Counted from the first letter of the stretch, positions 1 to 5,459 are shown. The stretch: DNA of 5,987 nt from Spirochaetota bacterium (GCA_029565815.1 JAKQNL010000007.1:1-5987), one strand, 5' to 3'. Notes: generated by a model from the sequence alone, not told the origin. Program-made: numbers and translations.

Positions 1-67
1 CATCCTGGGTATATTTGCCCAGGCGCTTTCCCATGCCGGCCGCCAGTATTATTGCTTGTTTGACCAT
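1..67 (-). CDS. Nucleotidyltransferase, N-terminal fragment (LicC/sugar-phosphate type)
   Basis: Only the first 22 codons are in the window; the gene continues past position 1. The visible residues read MVKQAIILAAGMGKRLGKYTQD. Seen: a beta strand (AIILA) followed by the glycine-rich AAGMGKRL loop. Known: this is the signature of the NTP-binding loop of nucleotidyltransferases that join an NTP to a sugar phosphate or to phosphocholine, in the cytoplasm. The GKYTQD continuation resembles phosphocholine cytidylyltransferase-like (LicC) members more than RmlA or GlmU, but 22 residues cannot fix the substrate. The ATG overlaps the stop of the upstream gene by one base (TGATG), and AAGGGA at 74-79 lies 6 nt upstream as a ribosome binding site, so translation is probably coupled to the exported protein gene. 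Family call is firm; substrate is a guess. Confidence 0.8.
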   Translation of the reverse strand, partial: MVKQAIILAAGMGKRLGKYTQD

Positions 68-804
68 CAATCGTCCCTTGCTACCTTGATTCCGTATGCG
101 TGCTTGAAAAACGCCTCGATGCGGCCCATGAAGGATGCGGACAGTCTATCGCGCAGAATGCCAAACATGTCGAAGGCTTTTACGGCGCCTATGCCGTACA
201 GCACCCAAGTGGAACCTTCTTTGTACGCATACATACGCCATATCATGTTGCCGGAACGCACGGCTTTTACGCCATCGTAGGACAACTCGGACGTGTTAAC
301 GCCGGAAAAAAACAAGCGCTCGTCGGTAAATTCCCAGGTGTACACGGAGCTATACTCGCCAAACGGTTTCATGTATTGCTGGCAGGTAATGGAAGCCGAG
401 CTTGCAGTCCGGCGGCCTCCCGTTATGCGCACCCAGTCGAATAAATCGTAGTAGGTTTGCTGGCGGCGCGACCAGTACGGAATACCCGCGTATTCTTCAA
501 CGGCTCCCAAGCGCTTTTTAAGCTCCGGTATAAGCGCGCTAGCCCGTGCCGCGTCCACAGTCATGAGCACTTCGCCTAGGTAGTTATAGCCGCCGGATTT
601 TACCTCGGCCAGCAACTCGGATCGGAAAAAAGCACCTTCCGGAACAGCGAGCGTTTTCCATCCGGATGGCTCCCGGAACACAGGCGCGCCCGAACGTATG
701 AGGTCGGCTTGATCCGCATCTAAATTCGTAAACGCTTGGCTTTGCGCGTACACGGGCGCACCTGCAACCAAGGCTGCAGCAAGCAAAAAAACGGCTTTGT
801 TCAT
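67..804 (-). CDS. Exported protein of unknown function, 245 aa
   Basis: I do not recognise this family. Seen: a classical signal peptide, MNK followed by a hydrophobic run to about residue 17, then VYA-Q, predicting cleavage after Ala20. There is no lipobox cysteine, so it is probably periplasmic or outer-membrane associated rather than a lipoprotein. The mature part (about 225 aa) has no further membrane segment, one cysteine (about 141), and many aromatic residues (YW, WSRR, TYYDLFDW, YTWEFTDERLFF) suggesting a beta-rich fold. The start at 804 is chosen because GGAG at 810-813 sits 5 nt upstream and the signal peptide begins there; a TTG at 831 in the same frame would put nine extra residues (MPCRRYGAF) before it. 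It follows the winged-helix regulator by 74 nt and ends in a TGATG overlap with a nucleotidyltransferase gene, which suggests an envelope-related role. That role is inference only. Confidence 0.8.
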   Translation of the reverse strand: MNKAVFLLAAALVAGAPVYAQSQAFTNLDADQADLIRSGAPVFREPSGWKTLAVPEGAFFRSELLAEVKSGGYNYLGEVLMTVDAARASALIPELKKRLGAVEEYAGIPYWSRRQQTYYDLFDWVRITGGRRTASSASITCQQYMKPFGEYSSVYTWEFTDERLFFSGVNTSELSYDGVKAVRSGNMIWRMYAYKEGSTWVLYGIGAVKAFDMFGILRDRLSASFMGRIEAFFKHAYGIKVARDD

Positions 805-819
805 GAATGCTCCATATCG

Positions 820-845
820 CCGGCACGGCAAAGGCTTTATGCCGG
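820..845 (-). other. Intercistronic hairpin between regulator and exported-protein gene
   Basis: A perfect 6-bp inverted repeat (CCGGCA / TGCCGG) with a 14-nt loop lies in the 74-nt gap between the regulator stop and the exported-protein start, ending 6 nt before the GGAG ribosome binding site. No T-run follows, so it is not an intrinsic terminator. It may stabilise or space the transcript, or be chance in GC-rich DNA. Confidence 0.35.
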
Positions 846-878
846 ACCATGGGGAAACAACGCTACTCGCAGAGGGTT

Positions 879-1472
879 TCAGCTTGGAGATGCGGCTACC
901 AGCACGTCGGACAGACGGTATACCTGTCCGTGAGCGGACAGCGTTTCTTCATCTTCGGCGCATATCAATACGGTACTGCTGTCGTCTGCAAGCCGGGCGG
1001 CTTTTGCTGCGTCGCTGCCTTTTACAAAGGTTAGCCCGTGCCGCTCGCATGCATATTCCAGGATGAAATCCAAGTCGGACGCGCCGGCCAAAACGACCCG
1101 ATGCGCTCCCTTGCGCTTTAAGCTCATGGCAAAACTTTCCAGAATATCGCGGTACATGGCAGCGCTTCTGGCCGTGCGCCTAAAGTAGCGATAACTGCGG
1201 CGGGCTATCTCTGAAACCCCGTCCGGGCTTAAGGCATACTGGATACTGCGGGCATTCAGGCGCTTAAGCATTACCCATCCCTTTTCGGCAAAACGCTTAA
1301 GTAAGGCATTGGTCATGCCGAGGGACAGACCGGCGGCGTCGGCAAGATCCCGCTGGGTAAGGGACTGTTCGCGCTTTTGGGACGAGTAGATGCTTTCCAA
1401 AATGGCTAGTTCGGCGTCGTCAGGTCGAGACGCCTCATCGTAACCGAGTTTCTGGGCGATATCGATGGTCAT
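879..1472 (-). CDS. Winged-helix transcriptional regulator with extra C-terminal domain, 197 aa
   Basis: Likely a cytoplasmic DNA-binding regulator. Seen, counting from the ATG at 1472: a helical start (residues 18-32), a MarR/ArsR-like winged helix-turn-helix at about 37-85 (helix LTQRDLADAAG at 38-48, recognition helix SLGMTNALLKRFAEKG at 50-65, wing with LNARSIQYALSPDG), a basic linker (RRSYRYFRRTARS), and then a second domain from about 115 starting HRVVLAGASDLDFILEY, which looks like the beta-loop-alpha of a Rossmann-like ligand domain. Such two-part regulators occur in spirochaetes beside envelope-sugar genes (family knowledge, not checked). The start at 1472 is preferred because AGGA lies 8 nt upstream; an ATG at 1523 would add 17 residues but has no ribosome binding site. 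It heads a cluster with an exported protein and a nucleotidyltransferase, behind its own promoter and a palindromic site it may bind. The ligand is unknown. Confidence 0.8.
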   Translation of the reverse strand: MTIDIAQKLGYDEASRPDDAELAILESIYSSQKREQSLTQRDLADAAGLSLGMTNALLKRFAEKGWVMLKRLNARSIQYALSPDGVSEIARRSYRYFRRTARSAAMYRDILESFAMSLKRKGAHRVVLAGASDLDFILEYACERHGLTFVKGSDAAKAARLADDSSTVLICAEDEETLSAHGQVYRLSDVLVAASPS

Positions 1473-1482
1473 GGATGCTTTC

Positions 1483-1579
1483 CTGCCGGGTAGGCAGCGT
1501 GGTTCGGTAGATAGGCCCGTCATTCGGGCGTGAAGTTACCTTCCGCTATAACCAGCGGAATTATCGGGGCTAACCCCCG
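1483..1579 (-). promoter_or_regulatory. Structured 5' leader of the regulator gene: four short hairpins
   Basis: Four perfect inverted repeats lie in series between the predicted transcription start and the regulator start codon: 1565-1579 (CGGGG, loop 5, CCCCG), 1541-1560 (TTCCGCT, loop 6, AGCGGAA), 1515-1529 (GCCCG, loop 5, CGGGC) and 1483-1497 (CTGCC, loop 5, GGCAG). The last one partly covers the AGGA ribosome binding site (1481-1484). A 10-bp direct repeat, CCGGGTAGGC on the plus strand, occurs at 1486-1495 and 1577-1586. I match this to no known riboswitch class. The hairpins are visible in the sequence; a regulatory role is inference. Confidence 0.4.
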
Positions 1580-1638
1580 GGTAGGCCTGTCGGTCCGAAG
1601 CCATAAACGCCGCCGTAACAAGCTATCTACAGCCTTCG

Positions 1639-1691
1639 GAATTCATGTGTTCAATACCCGAACAACTGTATCACGCGTTGAGCATGAATTC
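1639..1691. repeat. 9-bp inverted repeat flanking the promoter/operator
   Basis: GAATTCATG at 1639-1647 and CATGAATTC at 1683-1691 form a perfect inverted repeat with a 35-bp spacer. The right arm overlaps the predicted -35 element and the left arm lies just beyond the predicted transcription start, with a smaller palindrome between them. The arms are about five helical turns apart (start to start 44 bp), so they could be paired sites for one dimeric regulator. Chance cannot be excluded. Confidence 0.4.
1648..1664. promoter_or_regulatory. Candidate operator palindrome TGTTC-N7-GAACA
   Basis: The minus strand reads TGTTCGGGTATTGAACA: 5-bp arms around a 7-bp centre, starting one base after the predicted -10 (1665-1670) and covering the predicted transcription start. 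A repressor bound here would block the promoter. The divergence from any specific consensus I know means the binder is unnamed; the winged-helix regulator encoded just downstream is the natural candidate. Confidence 0.35.
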
Positions 1692-1693
1692 AA
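1665..1693 (-). promoter_or_regulatory. Predicted sigma-70 promoter of the regulator/exported protein/nucleotidyltransferase cluster
   Basis: On the minus strand, TTGAAT (1688-1693) and TACAGT (1665-1670) are separated by exactly 17 bp; each matches 4 of 6 consensus bases. Transcription would start near 1658. The -35 begins two bases after the T-run of the preceding terminator, so the cluster is insulated from the rpmH operon. A second weaker pair (TTGAAC at 1649-1654, TGTAGA at 1626-1631, 17 bp apart) is also possible. Confidence 0.45.
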
Positions 1694-1694
1694 G

Positions 1695-1724
1695 AAAAAA
1701 AAGAGCCGCACACCGGCGGCTCTT
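1695..1724 (-). terminator. Rho-independent terminator of the rpmH-jag operon
   Basis: Reading leftwards, AAGAGCCGC (1716-1724) pairs perfectly over 9 bp with GCGGCTCTT (1701-1709) across a 6-nt loop, and six T follow directly (1700-1695), giving an eight-U run with the stem end. It begins 23 nt after the jag stop codon. On the plus strand no T-run follows, so it acts in one direction only. Confidence 0.93.
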
Positions 1725-1747
1725 CAACAACAGCGCGAGCTCTTGTG

Positions 1748-2455
1748 TTACTTTCTACCTCGGAACATGACGCGTACCTGCTTGTACAGGCCGTCGCCTT
1801 CGCTCTTGGTTTCCAGATCCACGATGTCGTTGAGCGTGGTGTGCACAATGCGCCGCTCGAACGGGTTCATAGGCTCCAAGAGCACAGAGTTTCTGCTTTG
1901 TCTAACGCGCTCGGCGGTTTCGTATGCCATTTTCACTATGGCTTCTTCGCGGCGAATGCGGTAATTCTCGGAATCGATGATAATTCTGGTATCTTCGTGA
2001 CCAAGCCGTCCTGCGTACACGTTGGCCAAGAGCTGGATAGCGTCCAGGTTCTTGCCCTTTTTGCCTATCAGTATGGCCGCGCTGTCGCTTTCTATGCGCA
2101 CGCCCAGTTTAAGCTCTTCCCGAAACAACACTGTGGCTTTGCACGAATAGCCCATGCGCTCCACAAGCTCGCGCACGAACTCAAGCATTTTTATCTCAAA
2201 ATCACCGTCTGCAGCCAGCGCTTGCGCGCGCATAACCGGCCGGGCGGATCCTACACCTTGGCCAGCACCCGCGGCTTGGGCTGTGCCCATAGGCTTACGT
2301 ACATGCACCTTAATGCGGGTTTTTCCCTTTTTAAGAAAACTGCCGCGCTGGGATTCCAGTATTTCCACATCAAACTCGTCCCTGGCAAGCCCAAGTTCGT
2401 TTGCGGCAATTTCGATGGCCTCTTCTTCAGTCCGGCCTTCGAACTCATATTCCAT
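1748..2455 (-). CDS. jag: Jag/KhpB (EloR) RNA-binding protein, 235 aa
   Basis: Cytoplasmic RNA-binding protein; relatives (KhpB/EloR in streptococci, SpoIIIJ-associated Jag in Bacillus) bind many small RNAs and transcripts and influence cell elongation. Seen: an N-terminal Jag-N domain (1-52, EFEGRTEEEAIEIAANELG and SFLKKGKTRIKV), an Ala/Gly-rich linker (about 55-80), a KH domain (about 85-162) with the GKKG loop at 131-134 that grips RNA, and an R3H domain (about 165-233) with EPMNPFERRIVH, including Arg201 and His205 of the R-x3-H motif. All three domains are complete and the length is normal for Gram-negative-type members. The ATG at 2455 has AGGAG 7 nt upstream. It is the last gene of the rpmH operon, 65 nt after yidC, the usual place for this family, and is followed by the terminator. 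Confidence 0.95.
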   Translation of the reverse strand: MEYEFEGRTEEEAIEIAANELGLARDEFDVEILESQRGSFLKKGKTRIKVHVRKPMGTAQAAGAGQGVGSARPVMRAQALAADGDFEIKMLEFVRELVERMGYSCKATVLFREELKLGVRIESDSAAILIGKKGKNLDAIQLLANVYAGRLGHEDTRIIIDSENYRIRREEAIVKMAYETAERVRQSRNSVLLEPMNPFERRIVHTTLNDIVDLETKSEGDGLYKQVRVMFRGRK

Positions 2456-2480
2456 ATACTATCTCCTGTTGTAGGAAGCG

Positions 2481-2506
2481 CAACCCGGGTGTGTATGCCC
2501 GGGCTG
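2481..2506 (-). other. Hairpin between yidC and jag
   Basis: In the 65-nt gap, a 9-bp stem (arms 2481-2489 and 2498-2506, each carrying CCCGGG, one G-U pair) encloses an 8-nt loop. No T-run follows, so it is unlikely to stop transcription alone. It may act as an RNA-processing or 3'-end stability element separating yidC from jag expression. This is the only real gap within the operon. Confidence 0.45.
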
Positions 2507-2520
2507 TATTCCGTATCGTA

Positions 2521-4365
2521 TTAGCGCTTGCCTTTTATGCCAGAACCGCCCTTGCGCGGCACTATCTTGAGCGCAGGTTCTGCAGCCTTTGTTTCCAGGC
2601 GTTTTTTGTGGATAACCTTGTTAATGACTATCTGCTGGATGATAGTAAGCACGTTGGACGCTATCCAGTACACCAACAAGCCCGACGGCATATCGTAGAG
2701 CACAAAGAAGAAGATGATGGGCATGCCGTACATCATGAACTTCATTTGCCCTGCGCTCTGGCCGGCACCCTGGGGCGTCTGCATAAACTTGCCGTAGAAC
2801 AGCTGGCTGGCCAGGTAGATGATGGGCAATAAGCGTATAGCGGACAAGCGCCAGAGAACCAGGTTGATGGTTGGGAAATCCAGCACGGAATCCGGCAAGG
2901 ACAAATCGCCAACCCAGCCGGGGATAAAGGAAGCGCCCCTCAGCTCGAAGTGGTTGTTGAACAATGCGTACATCGCAAAGAAAATAGGCAACTGGATAAG
3001 CATGGGTAAGCAGCCGGACAGGGGATTATAACCCTCGCGCTTGTACAGCTCGGCCAGTTCCTGGTTCATCTTCTGCGGATTATTCTTGAACTTGTCCTGG
3101 ATTTCCTTCATTTTGGGCTGTATGTCCGCCATACGCGCGGTGGACTTGCTGCCCTTAAAAGTAAGCGGGAACATAATCAGCTTAACCAGTACAGTAACCA
3201 GGATAATTGCTACACCATAGTTTTTAACCAGGGCGTAAAACATGTTCATGGCCCACTTTAATAGCGTTTCCAGCCAGCCGAGCATGTTGCCGCCCTCTAT
3301 CACGTCTTCCAGGCGCTCGTTGACGCGCTTGTACGCGTTCCTAGCCGGGTCGTCGTAACGGGATAGTTCCTTGGAGCTTTTTGGTCCGGCGTAAAAGTGA
3401 AATACGTCGGTTTGGGAGCTTGCACCCAGAAGCGGGCGGGAAATAGCCATGGCCGTGGTAACGGGAAAGCCGCCGGTGGCGGTACTGGTATACGTAAACG
3501 CATACGCCGTTGCATCGGGCAAGGCCATAAATGCAAAATACTTGCCAGCTATGGCCGACCAGGCTACGTCATTCAGGTAGGTTTGCTTGCCGCCCTTGGG
3601 GCTGACTACTTTGCGCTTGTCGCCTTCCAGGGTGACTATCTTGCGCCAGTCTGCGTTTTTGGGCAGGTGCGCGTAGGTAGGCCCTATCTGCGGGCCAATC
3701 GACAGTGTGTACGCCCAGGCTCCGTCGCCAAGGAGCGGTACCGCTGTCTGGCTGTTTTCCACGGTAACAGACAACTTAAACATGTACTCGCCCGGCACAA
3801 ACTCAAACTTTTTGCGCAGGGTAAAGGGCACGTCCTGTCCGCTGGCGTCTTTTGCCGTAAACGTACGGTAGAATTCCACCGTATTGGCATCCAGTTGGCG
3901 GGCGTTCATGTACGCATCCACAGCCGGCGATCCAGGTCCGCCAAAAGCCAAGGACAGGCCGTCAACGCCGCTGTCGCCGCCAAGCAGCATTTCTACCGGC
4001 AAGCCTTTTTCCTTGTGCTCGGTAAGGAGCAGGGAAATGAGCTCGCCGCCCGCGTTCGTAAACGTGGCTTTGAGGATATCGGTTTCCACCACATACAGCT
4101 GCTCGGCTATTGGGGCCGTCTCGTCTGTAAGAGCCATGGGTCCGGTTGCGGGCGCGGCAAGCTCTACGGGAGCCGTTGCGCCGGCCGGGGCAGGGACAAC
4201 ACCTGGTTGCGCCGCCGCCGGCTGTTCCGTCTGGACAGCTAGAGGTTTTTTTGGAAACAGAATGCTTTGAACGGACATTCCAACCGTCACGACAACGACC
4301 ATCAAAACGACGGCCAGGAGCGTTCGTTTGTCGAACGCTTTCTCATTCGGTTCGTATATGCTCAT
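2521..4365 (-). CDS. yidC: Membrane protein insertase YidC, 614 aa
   Basis: Inner-membrane insertase that places proteins into the cytoplasmic membrane alone or with SecYEG. Seen: an N-terminal membrane segment (about 14-37), a Pro/Ala-rich linker (40-80), a large periplasmic beta domain (about 85-350), and the conserved insertase core from about 362: GWLETLLKW, a transmembrane segment [18 protein letters not shown] (385-402), the charged cytoplasmic hairpin (about 408-442, [19 protein letters not shown]), [21 protein letters not shown] (446-466), and two last helices around 545-582 with [10 protein letters not shown] basic tail ([10 protein letters not shown]) follows. The groove residue that is Arg366 in E. 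coli is Lys395 here, a conservative replacement. Length and the large periplasmic domain fit Gram-negative/spirochaete YidC. The start overlaps the yidD stop as ATGA; GGAGG lies 15 nt upstream, too far for a normal site, so coupled translation is likely. Confidence 0.97.
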   Translation of the reverse strand: MSIYEPNEKAFDKRTLLAVVLMVVVVTVGMSVQSILFPKKPLAVQTEQPAAAQPGVVPAPAGATAPVELAAPATGPMALTDETAPIAEQLYVVETDILKATFTNAGGELISLLLTEHKEKGLPVEMLLGGDSGVDGLSLAFGGPGSPAVDAYMNARQLDANTVEFYRTFTAKDASGQDVPFTLRKKFEFVPGEYMFKLSVTVENSQTAVPLLGDGAWAYTLSIGPQIGPTYAHLPKNADWRKIVTLEGDKRKVVSPKGGKQTYLNDVAWSAIAGKYFAFMALPDATAYAFTYTSTATGGFPVTTAMAISRPLLGASSQTDVFHFYAGPKSSKELSRYDDPARNAYKRVNERLEDVIEGGNMLGWLETLLKWAMNMFYALVKNYGVAIILVTVLVKLIMFPLTFKGSKSTARMADIQPKMKEIQDKFKNNPQKMNQELAELYKREGYNPLSGCLPMLIQLPIFFAMYALFNNHFELRGASFIPGWVGDLSLPDSVLDFPTINLVLWRLSAIRLLPIIYLASQLFYGKFMQTPQGAGQSAGQMKFMMYGMPIIFFFVLYDMPSGLLVYWIASNVLTIIQQIVINKVIHKKRLETKAAEPALKIVPRKGGSGIKGKR

Positions 4366-4583
4366 GGTACGGGGTCATAGCCTCCCGGGTGATAAGGATG
4401 GCAGTGCAATATCCTCTTTACGGCGAGGAAAGAGCCTTTAAACGGTCCGTGCTTTTGTATCGCTTCCAGGGCGTATGCGGAGCACGTCGGGTAAAACCTG
4501 CAGGACGGGGGCTTGAGCGGAGAAATAAGTTTTTGATACAGCCAGATCAAGCCCACGAGAGCCAGGGAAAGAAGCCGTTTCAC
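4362..4583 (-). CDS. yidD: YidD membrane protein insertion efficiency factor, 73 aa
   Basis: Small membrane-associated protein thought to assist YidC-dependent insertion. Seen: a hydrophobic, amphipathic N-terminus ([20 protein letters not shown]), the hallmark [15 protein letters not shown] (28-42) and [13 protein letters not shown] at the C-terminus (61-73), with conserved Cys28, Cys34 and Cys61. Length is typical. The start is a GTG whose GTGA overlaps the rnpA TGA by 4 nt, with GGGGA at 4589-4593 five nt upstream; the end overlaps the yidC ATG by 4 nt. It is thus coupled at both ends. Confidence 0.95.
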   Translation of the reverse strand: MKRLLSLALVGLIWLYQKLISPLKPPSCRFYPTCSAYALEAIQKHGPFKGSFLAVKRILHCHPYHPGGYDPVP

Positions 4584-4957
4584 GGACGTCCCCGCACAAG
4601 AATGCCGGAACGATGCAGCAACTCGGACAGCTGCGGCTCGCGAACTGAGACAGAATCCGGGCCAGGGTATATGACAAAAGCAATATCGAGCCCTGGCCTA
4701 ACCTGGTTTTTAGCCAGGCGCCAGCATTCGGATACCACACGCCTGGCACGGTTTCTGGCTACCGCATTCCCGTACTTGCGCACAGTGACAAAAACGGCGC
4801 GGGTAACCGCGCCGCTGTTTACCATGACGTGTAGCCGCATACCTTTAACCGTCCAGCGCTTGCCACGGTCAAAGACCGACCCAATTTCTTTCCTTGTACG
4901 GATACGTTCATCTTTCCGAAACCGAAAAGACGGCGTGCCCCGTTCCTCTGGGGACAC
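4580..4957 (-). CDS. rnpA: Ribonuclease P protein component, 125 aa
   Basis: Protein subunit of RNase P, which helps the catalytic RNA bind and trim the 5' leader of tRNA precursors. Seen: an N-terminal basic region [22 protein letters not shown] (about 11-32), a central strand region, and the family signature [19 protein letters not shown] (59-77), containing the RNR motif, then DIAFVIYPG. The frame stays open upstream to a stop at 5231-5233, right through rpmH, but the alignable RnpA region starts only near residue 10 of this call. The GTG at 4957 is the only ATG/GTG/TTG start placed for a normal-length protein; it lies 5 nt after the rpmH stop. Its ribosome binding site is weak (AAGAAG in the rpmH end), suggesting translation coupled to rpmH and a low yield relative to L34. 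Identity is firm; start is moderately sure. Confidence 0.93.
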   Translation of the reverse strand: MSPEERGTPSFRFRKDERIRTRKEIGSVFDRGKRWTVKGMRLHVMVNSGAVTRAVFVTVRKYGNAVARNRARRVVSECWRLAKNQVRPGLDIAFVIYPGPDSVSVREPQLSELLHRSGILVRGRP

Positions 4958-4962
4958 GGGAA

Positions 4963-5118
4963 TCAGTACTTCTTCTTTTCGTCGGAAATGCTCAGCTTGG
5001 CGCGGCCCTTGGCGCGGCGGCGCTTGATGACAAGCCTGCCGGCCTTGGTGGCCATGCGGGCACGGAATCCGAACTTGCGTACGCGGCGGGTACGGCTGGG
5101 CTGGTAGGTTCGCTTCAT
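4963..5118 (-). CDS. rpmH: 50S ribosomal protein L34, 51 aa
   Basis: Component of the large ribosomal subunit that contacts 23S rRNA. Seen: translation gives [20 protein letters not shown], then [24 protein letters not shown] with a short lysine-rich tail ending KKKY. The KRTYQPS opening and the xxGRxVIxxRRAKGR segment are diagnostic of L34. It is slightly longer than the common 44-46 aa, by a C-terminal [13 protein letters not shown] extension. ATG at 5118 is preceded by AGGAG (5127-5131) at 8 nt. It is the first gene of the operon, directly followed by rnpA, the order conserved across bacteria. Confidence 0.97.
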   Translation of the reverse strand: MKRTYQPSRTRRVRKFGFRARMATKAGRLVIKRRRAKGRAKLSISDEKKKY

Positions 5119-5324
5119 TGTGATAACTCCTCAGACTATCAGGCGTATCCAAGCCATGCGGCTTCGTGCACGCCATGCGTTTTCGCTGGAAAACACTGGT
5201 TTTTTCAAGGAATAACGGCAAAGCCATAGCTTAGCCGCTTTCCCCTATCCATTCCCGCGAAACCCGCGGGGCTGTGGTATCATGTAAGGTCACCCCGAAT
5301 GCGCAAGCGCATCACAGGATAGCC
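5119..5324 (-). promoter_or_regulatory. Long 5' leader of rpmH with several hairpins
   Basis: From the predicted start near 5324 to the rpmH ATG the transcript has about 205 untranslated nucleotides. Perfect inverted repeats seen: 5299-5312 (ATGCG, loop 4, CGCAT), 5254-5270 (CCCGCG, loop 5, CGCGGG), 5179-5194 (GTTTTC, loop 4, GAAAAC) and 5151-5164 (AAGCC, loop 4, GGCTT). GCCATGCG occurs twice, at 5153-5160 and 5172-5179 on the plus strand. The ribosome binding site AGGAG is at 5127-5131. I match it to no known riboswitch or ribosomal leader. No DnaA-box cluster is visible, so this is not evidently an origin. Confidence 0.45.
5245..5283 (-). other. Possible 12-codon leader ORF upstream of rpmH
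   Basis: Within the rpmH leader an ATG at 5283 opens MIPQPRGFRGNG and stops at TAG. GGGGTG (5291-5296) lies 7 nt upstream as a plausible ribosome binding site. The strong CCCGCG hairpin (5254-5270) is inside this ORF, so ribosomes translating it would melt that hairpin. It is short enough to arise by chance; no known leader peptide is matched. Confidence 0.2.
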
Positions 5325-5329
5325 GACGG

Positions 5330-5358
5330 AGTATAGACCGAACGCCATCTTTGGTCAA
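5330..5358 (-). promoter_or_regulatory. Sigma-70 promoter of the rpmH-rnpA-yidD-yidC-jag operon
   Basis: On the minus strand TTGACC (5353-5358) and TATACT (5330-5335) are separated by the ideal 17 bp; each matches 5 of 6 consensus bases. Predicted start about 5324. This is the strongest promoter in the window, fitting a ribosomal protein operon. It lies back-to-back with the promoter of the plus-strand receiver gene. Confidence 0.8.
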
Positions 5359-5393
5359 CGAGTGCGCCGTATGAATTTGTACCCTCGAATTAC

Positions 5394-5421
5394 TTGATAT
5401 TATGGATATTTTGATTATTAT
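5394..5421 (+). promoter_or_regulatory. Predicted promoter of the HTH-receiver gene
   Basis: TTGATA (5394-5399) and TATTAT (5416-5421) are 16 bp apart and match 4 and 5 of 6 consensus bases. Predicted start near 5428, only about 28 nt before the gene. The surroundings (5371-5440) are clearly AT-rich compared with the rest of the window. A near-tandem 9-mer (GATATTATG, GATATTTTG, 5396-5413) lies within the element. The -35 is about 35 bp from the divergent rpmH -35. Confidence 0.5.
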
Positions 5422-5423
5422 TA

Positions 5424-5459
5424 GCTATCATCATAGTGTAGGATAGCATGGTAGCATGA
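5424..5459 (+). promoter_or_regulatory. Start region with hairpin and 8-bp tandem duplication
   Basis: GCTATC (5424-5429) and GATAGC (5442-5447) form an inverted repeat with a 12-nt loop; its right arm covers part of the ribosome binding site AGGA (5440-5443). TAGCATG then occurs twice in tandem with an 8-bp period (5444-5450, 5452-5458), giving two ATGs. The first (5448) is 4 nt from AGGA but opens only M-V-A-stop; the second (5456) starts the real gene 12 nt from AGGA, overlapping the mini-ORF stop as ATGA. Confidence 0.45.

Noticed and set aside
805..831. Exported protein starting at the TTG at 831
   Set aside because: It would add nine residues before a standard signal peptide; the ATG at 804 has GGAG at good spacing.
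1473..1523. Regulator starting at the ATG at 1523, 17 residues longer
   Set aside because: No ribosome binding site precedes it, whereas the ATG at 1472 has AGGA at 8 nt and begins the conserved-looking part.
1524..1692. tRNA gene in the hairpin-rich gap
   Set aside because: Several short stems are present, but no GTTCRANNC T-loop, no acceptor pairing and no cloverleaf spacing could be fitted.
1745..2524. Long plus-strand open frame of 259 codons
   Set aside because: It lies antisense to jag and shows no family motif, while the minus strand encodes intact Jag-N, KH and R3H domains.
3397..4242. Long plus-strand open frame of 281 codons
   Set aside because: Antisense to the periplasmic domain of yidC; composition is that of a mirror frame and no ribosome binding site or motif supports it.
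4146..5027. Long plus-strand open frame of 293 codons
   Set aside because: Covers the opposite strand of yidC, yidD, rnpA and rpmH, all clearly real; it is Arg/Ser-rich without any recognisable domain.
5119..5455. Chromosomal replication origin next to rpmH
   Set aside because: rpmH is often near oriC, but I see no cluster of TTATCCACA-like boxes and the neighbour is a receiver gene, not dnaA.
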